From: Rana temporaria
Lineage: Eukaryota; Chordata; Amphibia; Anura; Ranidae
Assembly: GCF_905171775.1 (NCBI RefSeq)
Contig: NC_053490.1
Span: 155,502,469 to 155,566,468, forward strand
Direction of reading: 5' to 3'
DNA: 64,000 nt
Shown here: positions 43,236 to 53,872 of the stretch, piece after piece
Layout: the number at the start of each line of letters is the position of its first letter
Position numbering within the stretch: position 1 is the stretch's first letter
The notes under the pieces: model-generated
The model's database searches: none
Seen by the model: only the letters and a program-made list of their open reading frames with translations
Told to the model about the DNA's origin: nothing
Translations under genes and position numbers: made by a program

Positions 43236-46200
43236 CTACCATGGCATCATTACACCTTTATTAACATTTTCTGGTATAGCATATTGTATCCAAGGGTTCC
43301 ATATTTTTTCAAAGTTGGCGATCGTGTCCGTTTCTAACGCTTCCATTTTGGCGTGCGTCATAGCAATATTCATTCTATTTTTTGTTTCCGTCGTTGATAA
43401 AATTGGAGTTTTCCAAGCTTTTGCTATGGTTTGTTTGGCTGCCGTAAAGAGTTGTGTTAGTAGCTTGAAGTGCGTGTGTGTTAGATTGATGGGCTTTAAA
43501 TTCACTAGTGCCAATTTAGGGTCTGGAAGTATTCTCAATTTAGTCACCGCATTTACCATCTTGAAAATCTTATCCCAGAATTTCTGTACTATTGGACACG
43601 TCCACCAAGTATGAAAATATGTACCTTCGGTGATGCAACCCCTATAGCAATGTCCGGTGCAGTTTGGTGCATATTTAGCTATTCTGCTTGGCACCAGGTA
43701 CCATCTCATTAATACCTTATAGCCCGCTTCCAATGCTATTATATTCGAGGAAGCCGATTTAGTGTTTCGCCATATTTGATTCCAATCCGAGGTATTAAGT
43801 TCTATACCCAGGTCACTCTCCCATTTCTGAACATAAGGAAGCTTTGTTGTGTTATTGTGGGATAGTGACTGCAAGTACAGAACCGAAATTGTACCTCTTA
43901 CATGTGGATTATCTTTACATATACTTTCAAAAGGTGACATCTGGTTTTTCAGAGCCGAAGAGGTCAGATGTGTTTCCACGAAATTTTTTATTTGGAGGTA
44001 TCGAAACAATTCTGATTGAGGTATACCGTATTTTTTACATACTGTCGGGAAGGGCATGACACCCGATGAATCCAAAAATTTATAGACATATATACAGTCT
44101 TTCCTTACCCATTCCTTGAATGTGTTAGGGAAGATCCATGCCGGATAAAATGTTGGGTTTTTATAAAATGAAAGCAGTGGGTTGAGAGGGGACACCAGTG
44201 AATACTTGGATTTATAGCTATCCCATAGTGAGAGAGAATGTTTAATTATTGGATTGCAGATTTTCCCGCGTAGCTTGGGAAGAATCCATAGTAAGTTAGC
44301 TGGAGGGATGGGATCACACTCGGTTGCCTCAATCGCTACCCAGAGAGGTGTTTCCTTTTTTGCATGATATTTGGCCAAGGTTGAAATTTGCGCTGCCCTA
44401 TAGTAGTTTGTAAAATTCGGATATCCTAACCCTCCTTGAGTTTTGGGGAGATGCAAGATTTTCGCCTTTATTCTGGGCCTAGATGTGCCCCATATAAAGG
44501 TCGTCATTCTGTTTTGTATTATCCTCAGAAAGTAAGCCGGTATTGGACTCGGGAGCACTCTAAAAAGATACAACAATTTTGGTAATATTGTCATCTTAAC
44601 TGCGTTGATCCTACCTAACCAGGATAATGGGAGCTGGGACCAGGATTTGAGTAAGTTTATCTGTTTAAGAAGAGGGGGATAATTATAAGAGAATAAATCA
44701 GATGTATCAGCCGTTACGTGTGTTCCTAAGTACGGGATGCTCTTATCCGACCATGTAAATGGAAGACCTACTGTGGCTGCACTTAATTCTAGTCTTGAGA
44801 GGGATATGTTTAGTGCTACACATTTCTTGGGATTAATGGCTAGACCTGAGAACGTCGCGAATCTATCAAGTATTGGGATGAGATTAGGGCCAGTTACTTG
44901 CGGGGAAGAAAGAAATAAAAGAATGTCATCCGCAAATAGGCATAATTTATGTTTATGACCTCCTAATTCTATACCTAGGATAGTGGGGTCTGATCTGATT
45001 TTCTGAGCAAGCGGTTCGATAAGGAGGGCAAATAATAACGGGGATAACGGGCAGCCCTGACGCGTTCCTCTTCTGATATCAAATGTGTCAGACTTATATC
45101 CTGCGTATTTAACATAAGCTTTAGGGTTATTATAAAGTTCCATAATCCAATTAGTGAAATTAGGGCCAAAGCCCCATTTCTGTAGAGTATATTTTAAATA
45201 CGCCCAGGAAACAGAATCAAAAGCTTGTTTGATGTCCAGAGAGAGAAAACACGCCGGTATACCCCTTTTCTTTGCTATGTTGGCCAAGAGGCATGCCCTG
45301 CGTATATTATCGCCCGCTTGTCTGGATGGCATGAAACCTACTTGATCTCGATTGATTAGAGTACCGATAAAATTGTTAAGGCGGGTAGCTAGTATTTTAC
45401 CTAATAGTTTTATATCTATGTTAAGCATAGATATGGGACGATAATTGCTACAAAGTGTGTCATCCGAATGTGGTTTGGGAATCATACAAACCGTTGCTAG
45501 CAACGTTTCAGGTCTGAAGGTTTTTTGCTCTAGTAAGTTGTTAAATGCCTCTGCCAGTCTGGGTGAAAGTAACTCAGTAAAAGTTTTGAGGTAGTTTGCC
45601 GAGAACCCGTCAGGTCCCGGTCTTTTGTTAATTTTGAGTTCCCGAATGGCTAAAGCTACATCCTCTTGCGTAATTGGTTCTTCCAACTGTTCTTTCTGTG
45701 ATTGACTTATTTGTGGAAGATTAATTTGTGCAAAAAAGGAGTCGGCTTTAGATTCGTCAAATACAGTAGTTTCTGAGTAGAGTTGTTTTAGATGTGAGCT
45801 AAACTTTTGAACTATTTTAAGTGGGTTGCTGGAGAGAACCCTGTTGGCAATTTTTAACTTTATGGGTTTAAAAGTCTTATTGAGTGTGTTTAGCGCTCTA
45901 GCTAAATATGTCCCTGGTTTATTAGCTTGCTTGTAGAAACCATGTCTAGATCTATTAAGTGTTCTATTTGCCGAATCGGTTAAGAACAAGTCGTATTCCA
46001 GACGTGCTTTGTCCAGCCGAGTTCTATTAGTTTGAGTTTGGCAGTTTTGTAGGGCCAGAAATGCTAAGTTGAATTCTGTTTCCAATTTTCTTGCCATCAG
46101 TGCTCGCTCCTTTTTTAAGATCCCTATTTGCCGCTGGAATGCTCCTCTGAGGACTGGCTTATGTGCTTCCCATAATGTAAGTGGGGATATTTCAGGGCTT

Positions 46201-47024
46201 GCATTGAGTTCTAGATAGTCTTTTAGAGCTTGTTCAATCAATTGGCAATGGGCAGGGTGTTTGAGTATAATTTCAGGAAGATACCAAGTGGGATCATGGT
46301 TTTTCGGAATGGTTGATGCCATTGTGGTGTACACCGCATTGTGATCTGACCAAGGGATGGGTATTATATTTGAATATAGTATTTCAGGGACCATACCGAT
46401 TGTCACAAAAATATGATCAATTCGGCTGAAGGATTGGTGTGGGTTTGAAAAGTATGTGTAGTTACGTTTTGTGGGATTGTGTTCTCTCCACGTGTCTACT
46501 AAATTGTATTTGGCTAATAAGTTGGGAAGGGTCCATTTAGCTTGGTGTTTAGGTGTGACATAGGGGGTTTTATCTAAGAATGGAAGAAGGACTTGGTTGG
46601 AGTCTCCGCAGATGAGGAGAGTCCCTATTTTATGTGAATTAATTATTTGGAAAAGATGCGATAAGAAGGGTAACGGGTTTAGATTAGGAGCATAATAAGA
46701 TACTATCGTGATCTCCGTATCTAACACTTGGCCTGTTAATAGTATGTATCTGCCCTCTGGATCTTTGATTTCCGTTTTTAGAGTGAATGGTATGGTGCGA
46801 TGAAAAGCGATAAGGGTTCCCCTTTTTTTGACTGAAGCAGAGGCTGAATAGACTTGTGGATAGGAGGGGTTAAAAAATCTAGGAGTCGTGTTCGTAGTAA
46901 AGTGAGTTTCCTGTAGGCAAACAATATGGGCTTTTTTGGCCTGAAATGTTCTGAAGGCCTTGGTTCTTTTCTGTGGCACATTCAATCCCTGTACATTTAA
47001 CGACAATATATTCAATGGTGCCAT
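43236..47024 (-). CDS. L1 ORF2: endonuclease and reverse transcriptase
   Basis: An uninterrupted frame of 1262 residues. The N-terminal APE-type endonuclease shows SLNVQGLN, CLQETH (about 36), YYAPN, GDSNQV (about 137), SRIDHIFV and SDHNAV (about 225). The reverse transcriptase shows KRPGPDGFSANYLK, ISMLNIDIKLLGKILATRL, GFMPSRQAGDNIRRA, SLDIKQAFDSVSW (motif A, about 594), GTRQGCPLSPLLFALL and LFADDILLFL (motif C, about 697). The C-terminal part has the Cys/His segment CTGHCYRGC with HTWWTCPIVQKFW (about 1118). The start codon follows the first in-frame Met, in the usual L1 context MAPLNILSLN. The protein nicks target DNA and copies L1 RNA there. All catalytic motifs look present. Confidence 0.95.
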   Translation of the reverse strand: MAPLNILSLNVQGLNVPQKRTKAFRTFQAKKAHIVCLQETHFTTNTTPRFFNPSYPQVYSASASVKKRGTLIAFHRTIPFTLKTEIKDPEGRYILLTGQVLDTEITIVSYYAPNLNPLPFLSHLFQIINSHKIGTLLICGDSNQVLLPFLDKTPYVTPKHQAKWTLPNLLAKYNLVDTWREHNPTKRNYTYFSNPHQSFSRIDHIFVTIGMVPEILYSNIIPIPWSDHNAVYTTMASTIPKNHDPTWYLPEIILKHPAHCQLIEQALKDYLELNASPEISPLTLWEAHKPVLRGAFQRQIGILKKERALMARKLETEFNLAFLALQNCQTQTNRTRLDKARLEYDLFLTDSANRTLNRSRHGFYKQANKPGTYLARALNTLNKTFKPIKLKIANRVLSSNPLKIVQKFSSHLKQLYSETTVFDESKADSFFAQINLPQISQSQKEQLEEPITQEDVALAIRELKINKRPGPDGFSANYLKTFTELLSPRLAEAFNNLLEQKTFRPETLLATVCMIPKPHSDDTLCSNYRPISMLNIDIKLLGKILATRLNNFIGTLINRDQVGFMPSRQAGDNIRRACLLANIAKKRGIPACFLSLDIKQAFDSVSWAYLKYTLQKWGFGPNFTNWIMELYNNPKAYVKYAGYKSDTFDIRRGTRQGCPLSPLLFALLIEPLAQKIRSDPTILGIELGGHKHKLCLFADDILLFLSSPQVTGPNLIPILDRFATFSGLAINPKKCVALNISLSRLELSAATVGLPFTWSDKSIPYLGTHVTADTSDLFSYNYPPLLKQINLLKSWSQLPLSWLGRINAVKMTILPKLLYLFRVLPSPIPAYFLRIIQNRMTTFIWGTSRPRIKAKILHLPKTQGGLGYPNFTNYYRAAQISTLAKYHAKKETPLWVAIEATECDPIPPANLLWILPKLRGKICNPIIKHSLSLWDSYKSKYSLVSPLNPLLSFYKNPTFYPAWIFPNTFKEWVRKDCIYVYKFLDSSGVMPFPTVCKKYGIPQSELFRYLQIKNFVETHLTSSALKNQMSPFESICKDNPHVRGTISVLYLQSLSHNNTTKLPYVQKWESDLGIELNTSDWNQIWRNTKSASSNIIALEAGYKVLMRWYLVPSRIAKYAPNCTGHCYRGCITEGTYFHTWWTCPIVQKFWDKIFKMVNAVTKLRILPDPKLALVNLKPINLTHTHFKLLTQLFTAAKQTIAKAWKTPILSTTETKNRMNIAMTHAKMEALETDTIANFEKIWNPWIQYAIPENVNKGVMMPW

Positions 47025-48222
47025 GGTAGCTTTACTTCTCTGTCCATCTTACCTTGATAAACCGGAGGACATCTGGCCAGCCCAATCCCTGCAGACTTGG
47101 GGAAAGAAAAGGAAAAGGGGTCTATGGGGTATTCAACCTCGAAAAGGAAGGTAAACACAGAAAAAAATTGTAAATAAACAGTCAACAATAAACCAATAAA
47201 GTTTGTTAGGTTTACCCGTGGCGGGGATGGACTACCCCCGCCAGGGGAAAAGGGGATCCCATCAATCCCCCGCTTAATCTTGCGGGGAACTGAGGAGATC
47301 ATGGTGGAGCACAGGTTGGTTCCGTGCGGTGGAAAACCGCTGTAAATATGTTCAAGTAAACACCGTCTGAGGTGTTTTTTCTCAACTAAGCTGTTAATAA
47401 CATTTCGAACAGGATAACACTAACTACTCGCCTTCTGTTGTTTAGGCGAGAGATATGAGAGGGGGTTAACTATCCTTAATTAATTAAATAAAGAGATTGT
47501 AGAATTCATTAGCCTATACCAAAGATGTTTTAATTGGATCATGCGTTCCATTGGAATTTTAGGAAAAAATTCCTCAATTAGGTCCAATAGTTTGGGTAAG
47601 ATTAGGCTTCTATTGATCAGATATATGTCAGATTGGGTATCTACCTATTGACCATTAAAACAATGCAGATTCTACACACCAAAACTCGCCTTGCGCCTGG
47701 ACGCTGACTGGGCTACTAGTGCACGAGGTGGTGTAATGTGGTGAAGCAACTTTGGATATTATAACTAGAGGAGGATAAGAGAATGGGTTTTAGAGGTGTC
47801 TCTTAGGTCCCCGGGGTGTAATTAAATGGTGTGGGATGTCATAAGTCTGAGGGACCCTGCGAATGAAGGGGCAGGCCTTGTCGTTTCCCCCCCCCCTCCT
47901 CCCCACCCTAAGGTGAGGAGGAGGTGAGGAAATAAAAAGTGGGGGGGAAAGTGGAAAAAAATGGAAAGAAGTAAGAATGTGATAAAGGTAGGAGTGCAAG
48001 GTAAAAAATGAAAAATAAGAATCGCAATAAGCGGTGAAAATGAGAATAAAATTGGGTCAAAAGAGAAAAATTTAAAAGTAGAAATAAAAAATAAGAGTAA
48101 AAAAAATAAAAATAAAAATAAAAAACATCAAGTTCTCAATCCATGCAATCTGTACATCTTTTCTTGTGAAGTGTTCTTGTGACCAGGGGAAGAAGAAATT
48201 CATGAGGTCGTCTGGAAGGTGG
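47025..48222 (-). other. L1 inter-ORF region
   Basis: Non-coding on the L1 strand and unusually long for an L1. It includes a G/C-rich run at about 47885-47910 and A-rich tracts at about 48000-48125. No separate gene is supported. Confidence 0.6.
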
Positions 48223-49338
48223 TCAGTCCATGGTATCCTCTTGGTCTTGGGGTTGAGACACAAATCTTCCTCGCTTGTTTGTGTGATGAGTTCCATTGTT
48301 CTTTTCAGGTTGAATGATGCCATTGTGGGAAGATGTTGATGCTGATCTTCTGCGGGAGGAGTTGTGTGTGATACTGTGATCAATGAGCTTCAGATCAATT
48401 AAAGCTTGGTGTAATTGATCAGGTGATCTGCACACTATCTTTGAGCCCTGGAATGTAAATCTGAGGGAGAAGGGAAATCCCCATTGGTACTTTATGTTTC
48501 GCTGTTGTAATTCCACTAAAAGGGGTTTCATTGCACGCCGTTTGGTAATTGTCAGTTGTGATAGATCGGTGAATATCTGGAAATTGTTTCCCTGGAATGT
48601 TAAACTGCTCTTCTCTCTGGCTGCTTCCAGAACCTGCTCTTTTGTTCTGTAGTAGTGGAATTTTGCAATGATATCCCTGGGGGGTCCCTCAGATTTTTTG
48701 GGGGCTAATGCCCTATGTATTCTATCAAATTCCAGGCGTTCTACAGGCAGTCCCGGCACTAGCTCCTGACACAGTGCTAGAATGGTACCTGAAAGGTCCA
48801 GGACCGTCTCAGGAATTCCCCTGAATCTCAAATTCGATCTCCTGGCGCGGTTCTCAAAATCTTCTAGTTTGCTATGAAGTACCAAGTTCTCCTCTTTAAG
48901 CGCATCTAGTTCTGATTGGCAATCTTGAGTATAAATTTCAATTTCGTCCATTTTTGCCTCTAAAGTCTCTGTGCGGCAGCCCAAGTCTCTTATTTCCTTA
49001 GTTAGACTAGTGGTGATTTGCTCTGAGGTGCGCTTTAGCGCTTTATTCAGCATTTTCTCGAATTGACTTAGGAGCTCTGAGGGGACTGTCTTACTTAATG
49101 TAGCTATTTGTGGGGTATTAGACAAGTCCTCCTCCTCACTGTCCGTGTCCATGTTCCTCAGAGAAGCTGCGGATTTCATTCCCTTTAACAAGCATTGCTT
49201 GCCTTTCCCCTCAGTATTAGACTCTGAGGTAGCTGAGGTGGCTGAGGAGAATGCCGCCTTTTTTACAGAGCCCTTCATCTGCTGGGCCGTGCTATTAGGG
49301 TTGGATTTACCCTTATTTCTGGCACCCCCCAGCACCAT
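48223..49338 (-). CDS. L1 ORF1 RNA-binding protein
   Basis: 371 residues. After a Lys/Ser-rich N-terminus comes a long coiled coil (about 85-170: LLSQFEKMLNKALKRTSEQ, TETLEAKMDEIEIY, LVLHSKLEDFENRARR). An RRM-like domain begins SNLRFRGIPETVLDL and includes FDRIHRALAPKK and RDIIAKFHYYRTKEQV, followed by the C-terminal domain (ITKRRAMKPLLVELQQ, GFPFSLRFTF). This is the layout of L1 ORF1p, which coats L1 RNA as a trimer. The frame is intact. It lies 159 nt from the element's 5' end and 1.2 kb upstream of ORF2. Confidence 0.92.
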   Translation of the reverse strand: MVLGGARNKGKSNPNSTAQQMKGSVKKAAFSSATSATSESNTEGKGKQCLLKGMKSAASLRNMDTDSEEEDLSNTPQIATLSKTVPSELLSQFEKMLNKALKRTSEQITTSLTKEIRDLGCRTETLEAKMDEIEIYTQDCQSELDALKEENLVLHSKLEDFENRARRSNLRFRGIPETVLDLSGTILALCQELVPGLPVERLEFDRIHRALAPKKSEGPPRDIIAKFHYYRTKEQVLEAAREKSSLTFQGNNFQIFTDLSQLTITKRRAMKPLLVELQQRNIKYQWGFPFSLRFTFQGSKIVCRSPDQLHQALIDLKLIDHSITHNSSRRRSASTSSHNGIIQPEKNNGTHHTNKRGRFVSQPQDQEDTMD

Positions 49339-49513
49339 ATTTCAATAAAATGGTTCTCCTCACCTCCTGGGAACTCGACCCGTCGTTTTCTGTTCGTTTG
49401 CAGCTCTATTAAAATCAATTATTTGCGGTTTTCTTTCCCCACAGAGCGGAGCTCTAGTGCAGCATGACTGTGCAGCTAGACCCCGCCTCCTGGCTCCAGA
49501 ACTTAGTAATTTC

Positions 49514-49745
49514 AGTCAATGTCAAGGTAGTTAAAATCTCCCATCATTACCACTGCACTAGCCCTTGCAGCCCTTTACATCTGTGCAATAAGCCTTACCT
49601 CTATATTAACACTGGGAGGCCTGTAACAAACTCCAACAGTATACATGCTCATATACAGAAATTTCCTCCTTTTCTGTGAGCTTCTACCAACCCCTTCATC
49701 TACTCAACTCAGGGGTGGACTGACCATTGGGGCTCTCGGGCAATG
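49514..49745. repeat. L1 flank with a truncated TIR fragment
   Basis: Mostly unrecognised. About 49711-49745 begins AGGGGTGGACTGACCATTGG, similar to the complement of the terminus at 1470-1494, and is cut off by the TTAA element at 49750. Confidence 0.45.
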
Positions 49746-49749
49746 TTAA

Positions 49750-50714
49750 CCACTTAGGGACCGCCTAATGCCGATATACGTCGGCAGAATGGCATGACTG
49801 GGCACAATCAGGTACCTGTATGTGATTGTTAAATGCCCAGCCGTGGGTCGCGGGCGCGTGCCCATGACCCGGACCTAAGCTCCGTGACCGCGGCCGTGGG
49901 ACTCGCGGACCCGATCGCCACTGGAGTCCCGCGATCGGTCCCCGGAGCTGAAGAACGGGGAGAGCTGTGTGTAAACACAGCTTCCCCGTTCTTCACTGTT
50001 GAGCCGTCATCCATCGTGTGTTCCCCAATATGGGGAACCACAATAAATTATGTCAGACCTACATCCACACCCCCCTACAGTTAGAAACACAGATGAGGTC
50101 ACACTTAACTCCTTCAGTGCCCCCTTGTGGTTAACTCCCAAACTGCAATTGTCATTTTCACAGTAAACAATGCATTTTAATGCATTTTTTGCTGTGAAAA
50201 TGACAATGGTCCCAAAAATGTGTCAAAATTGTCTGATGTGTCCGCCATAATGTCGCAGTCATGAAAAAAATTTGCTGATCGAAAAATAATAATAAAAGTG
50301 CAATAAAACTATCCCCTATTTTGTAAACGCTATAAATTTTGCGCAAACCAATCGATAAACACTTATTGTGATTTTTTTTTTACCAAAAATAGGTAGAAGA
50401 ATACATATCGGCCTAAACTGAGGAATTTTTTTTTTTTATATATATTTTTGGGGGATATTTATTATAGCAACAAGTACAAAATATTGTTTTTTTTTCAAAA
50501 TTGTCGCTCAATTTTTGTTAATAGCGCAAAAAATAAAAACGCAGAGGTGATCAAATACCACCAAAAGAAAGCTCTATTTGTGGGAAAAAATTACGCCAAT
50601 TTTGTTTGGGAGCCACATCGCACGACCGTGTAATTGTCAGTTAAAGCGACGCAGTGCCGAATCGCAAAAAGGGGCCTGGTCCTTTACCTGCATTTTGGTC
50701 CTGGTCTTAAGTGG
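49750..50714. mobile_element. TTAA-type element T2, uninterrupted copy
   Basis: TTAA at 49746-49749 and 50715-50718. Ends CCACTTAGGGACCGCC and CTTAAGTGG. The interior shares TCGGCAGAATGGCATGACTG, the TAGACGCTATAA-like region and GAGGTGATCAAATACCACC with the copy at 30189-32201. It is diverged from that copy. Non-coding. Confidence 0.8.
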
Positions 50715-50718
50715 TTAA

Positions 50719-51107
50719 CTGGCCTTTGAGGAGTTTGGAGAGAAATTGTTTCAGTAACTGATTGGCTGGTCCTGGACTTTCCTGGATAGCACTGGTGTGC
50801 TTTAAAGGCTCAATGAGACCTGTAGGGGTCTTTAGATTAGGTGAGATGCTGGGGCAAACCACTTAAACGCACCGTGGATGGTGGAAACACTGGCATAATT
50901 GTCTTTGAACAGACTTATTTTCACATCAATTGTCACTTTTTGGGCACATAGTGCACTTTAGTGTCATTTTTTTTTTTTGCTGCACATATTGGACTGCTTA
51001 TTTGCACAATTTTTGAATATACGTTTGCACCTTATGTTGTCTGTGCACAGTTAATGAGGACCCATTTTCATTTCTCTGTTTTATAAAGTAAGCACCACAT
51101 TGTCCTT
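50719..51107. other. Intergenic, nothing recognised
   Basis: No gene or clear repeat boundary. Confidence 0.5.
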
Positions 51108-52041
51108 ACCGTATTTTCCGGCGTATAAGACGACTTTCTGGATGCAAAAAAATGCATCCAAAGTCGGGGGTCGTCTTATACGCCGGGTACAGTCTAAGTA
51201 CTCACTTTTTTCCCCAGCGCTGACAGTCCCCCATGCTGCGATCGCGATCGAGAATGATTTCAAAGCCGCGCCTTCACTGCAGAGTGTTCTGTGATAGGAT
51301 AAACAAAAATCTTCCCAGCAACGCCTCTGTTCTTTGTTCCTCCTATCACAGATGCCTTCTCATCCTTGGACGAGATGAGAAGACGTCCGTGATAGGCGGG
51401 AAACATAACAGAGGCGCTGCTGGGAAGATTTTTGTTCATCCTATCACAGAACACTCTGCAGTGAAGGCGCGGCTTTGAAATCATTCACGATCGCGATCGC
51501 AGCATGGGGGACTGTCAGCGCTGGGGAAAAAAGTGAGTGTTAATGCACTGGGGGGGGGGCAACAAGTTCAGGCACAGTGGGGGCAAGTGATGGCAATGTG
51601 GGGGCATGTAATGGCACAATGGCAATGTGGGGGCATGTAATTGCACAGTGGCACAGTCTGGGCATGTAATGGCACAGTCTGGGCATGTAATGTAATGGCA
51701 CAGTGAGTAATGTAATGGCACAGTCTGGGCATGTAATGTAATGGCACAGTGAGTAATGTAATGGCACAGTCTGGGCATGTAATGTAATGGCACAGTGAGT
51801 AATGTAATGGCACAGTCTGGGCATGTAATGTAATGGCACAGTGAGGAATGTAATGTAATGGCACAGTGAGATTTGAAAAAGCCTGTTTCTGTCAGCGGTT
51901 CTGGCTCCCCCTCAGCTTCCAGAAAGACAGTAAGAAGGGGGTAGTCTTATACAGTGAGTATATCCCAAAATCAAAATTTTTCCTGGAAAATTAGGGGGTC
52001 GTCTTATACGCCGGGTCGTCTTATACGCCGGAAAATACGGT
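51108..52041. mobile_element. TIR element ACCGTATTTTCCGGCG with palindrome and minisatellite
   Basis: Ends ACCGTATTTTCCGGCGTATA and TATACGCCGGAAAATACGGT are inverted, and the left end also folds back locally (51118-51190). A 330-bp near-perfect palindrome (51206-51533) is followed by an irregular minisatellite (about 51560-51870) of TAATGGCACAGTCTGGGCAT-type units. Both strands of the palindrome are open and encode almost the same peptide, which follows from the symmetry. No transposase. Confidence 0.85.
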
Positions 52042-52044
52042 ACC

Positions 52045-52472
52045 TTTTTTACTTGTCTTAGTGTGTGAACTCCTTTATACGTTGGCAGCTACTGACTAGC
52101 ATCTACAGTATTTATCTTAGGTTTGCGCATACATGGATCCAATACATGGCGTCAAAGAGAGCATGATTTTGCATAAAATCCTTCATGCTATGCGAGTCAT
52201 CAACTGGTTACATTTGGAATTCTGTCCTATACACTTGGAAGGAACAAAATTCAACCCAAAATGCAGCAACTATGGAAAGACAACATCACAATATACAGAG
52301 TATATTCAATTTAATACTGACATAGAATCACACACATAGGTTTGACTTGATGGATTGTGTTTTTTTTTAACCTCACTTACTATGTAACTATGTAGTAATA
52401 TTGCACCCTTGTTTGGACACATTTCTGGGTTTTTCATTTGATTATATTATTGACTAAAATTTATTAAATAAC

Positions 52473-52549
<77 letters not shown>

Positions 52550-53868
52550 TATTATTATTTGCTATTTATAGTTATTTATTTTATTATAATTTATACATTT
52601 TGTGTTTCAAACCTGTGATGTCTACTAGACTCTTGTTTGGACAGATTTAAGTGAGTTATTCCTAAAAATTACAGGCCTAAAATATAATACACCAAATTTC
52701 CATGCAAAACAATGTACCACTTTCAGCATCAAAAATCAGACATAATCATACCACCAGGGAGGTTAATTTATAAATTAAAAACAATGTGTGACACATACAG
52801 ATAAATGTTAGCAAAAGGGGTGTCCCAGTTTGAGTGTCAATATGGTCACTGTGAACCTTTGTTTCTTCAGGATCTCACAAACCTCATAAGTATTCACATA
52901 TGATTACAGTGTCACATAAAGGACTGAAAATAAACAAAACATAAACAAGTATGACAGCAAAATACTTTGTCAAATAAATGGAACAACAATAAATTACACA
53001 AAAGTACAACCTCGAGGGAGAACAAAGCAAATTTAGAGTTACAGTAAATGCAAACGTGTGTAAAACTGCAATTAATATTTTATTGTGAATAAAAAGTGGA
53101 TTTTTACATTTTTAACTTTATTTGTATTTTTTATCCTTATCTATATTTATAAAATATATGTGCCGAACATTGGTTTTGGTACCTCCAATAGCACAGGTAA
53201 GAAAAAGTAGGAAATATGTGTGTCCTTTTACAAAAGTGTCTTTATTTAGAAAGCTTATTACTTTTTCTGCAAAGCTTCATTACCCATAAAAGTACTAATA
53301 ATGGAGATGATTAATGTACTCTGAGTGTGATATTCAAATTTTAATTTCCATATATTGTCCATGAATTGTTACATGTGCAGTATTTTGTTTGATAATTAGC
53401 AGAGTTAGCTCTGTCCAAACTACTCATCAGATTCTTTTTTATGATGACAGCTGCAGAGGGTTCTTCTAGCATGGTAAATGGTAGCGTTCATTAAAACTTC
53501 ACACACAGAGGACTGTACATCTGTCTTATTTATGATATCATCATAACATGAAGGAAATTATGAACTTAGTCACAGGATAGATGAAATTAGTTTGTATTCA
53601 GAGCCACAGATGATGGAAAAGAAACTATAACCTAACACATAGAAAAAAATAGGTGTACAAAATGTATAATCATATAGAACAATGTGCTATTGATTTATTA
53701 GGTAGAGCATATCTCTTCTTGATTATATATGATTTTTATTTATAGTGTGTAAGTTAAAATATGGATAAAATTTTTTGGATAAATACATGACATACTAAAT
53801 GACTACTAATTATAAGCATGTCAAATATTATATATATATCATAATTTTTTTTTGGGTGGGAAGGGTAC
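52045..53868. repeat. AT-rich intergenic region with (ATT)n
   Basis: An ATT trinucleotide run occupies about 52474-52559. The rest shows no credible gene or repeat structure. Confidence 0.7.
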
Positions 53869-53872
53869 TTAA

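Larger units (their letters stand above)
33769..43963. repeat. Tandem duplication, copy 2 (10,195 bp)
   Basis: Head-to-tail second copy. The offset is 10193 at the start and 10195 after the length changes at about 27329 and in the microsatellite. At the junction the L1 sequence GCCGAAGAGG meets the DIRS sequence CCCCATGGTGC, with one shared G. To the right of 43963 the L1 continues without a break, so this copy holds the original L1 end. Confidence 0.95.
42743..49497 (-). mobile_element. Full-length L1-clade LINE, apparently intact
   Basis: A 6.75-kb element on the minus strand, with a short 5' leader (49497-49339), ORF1 (49338-48223), an inter-ORF region of about 1.2 kb, ORF2 (47024-43236) and a 0.5-kb 3' end. 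Perfect 16-bp direct repeats flank it (42727-42742 and 49498-49513), the mark of target-primed reverse transcription. The 3' end has AATAAA and finishes TTCTTGACAAG with no poly(A) tail. Confidence 0.93.

Noticed and set aside
43315..45345. Plus-strand open frames inside L1 ORF2
   Set aside because: Antisense shadows of the intact ORF2.
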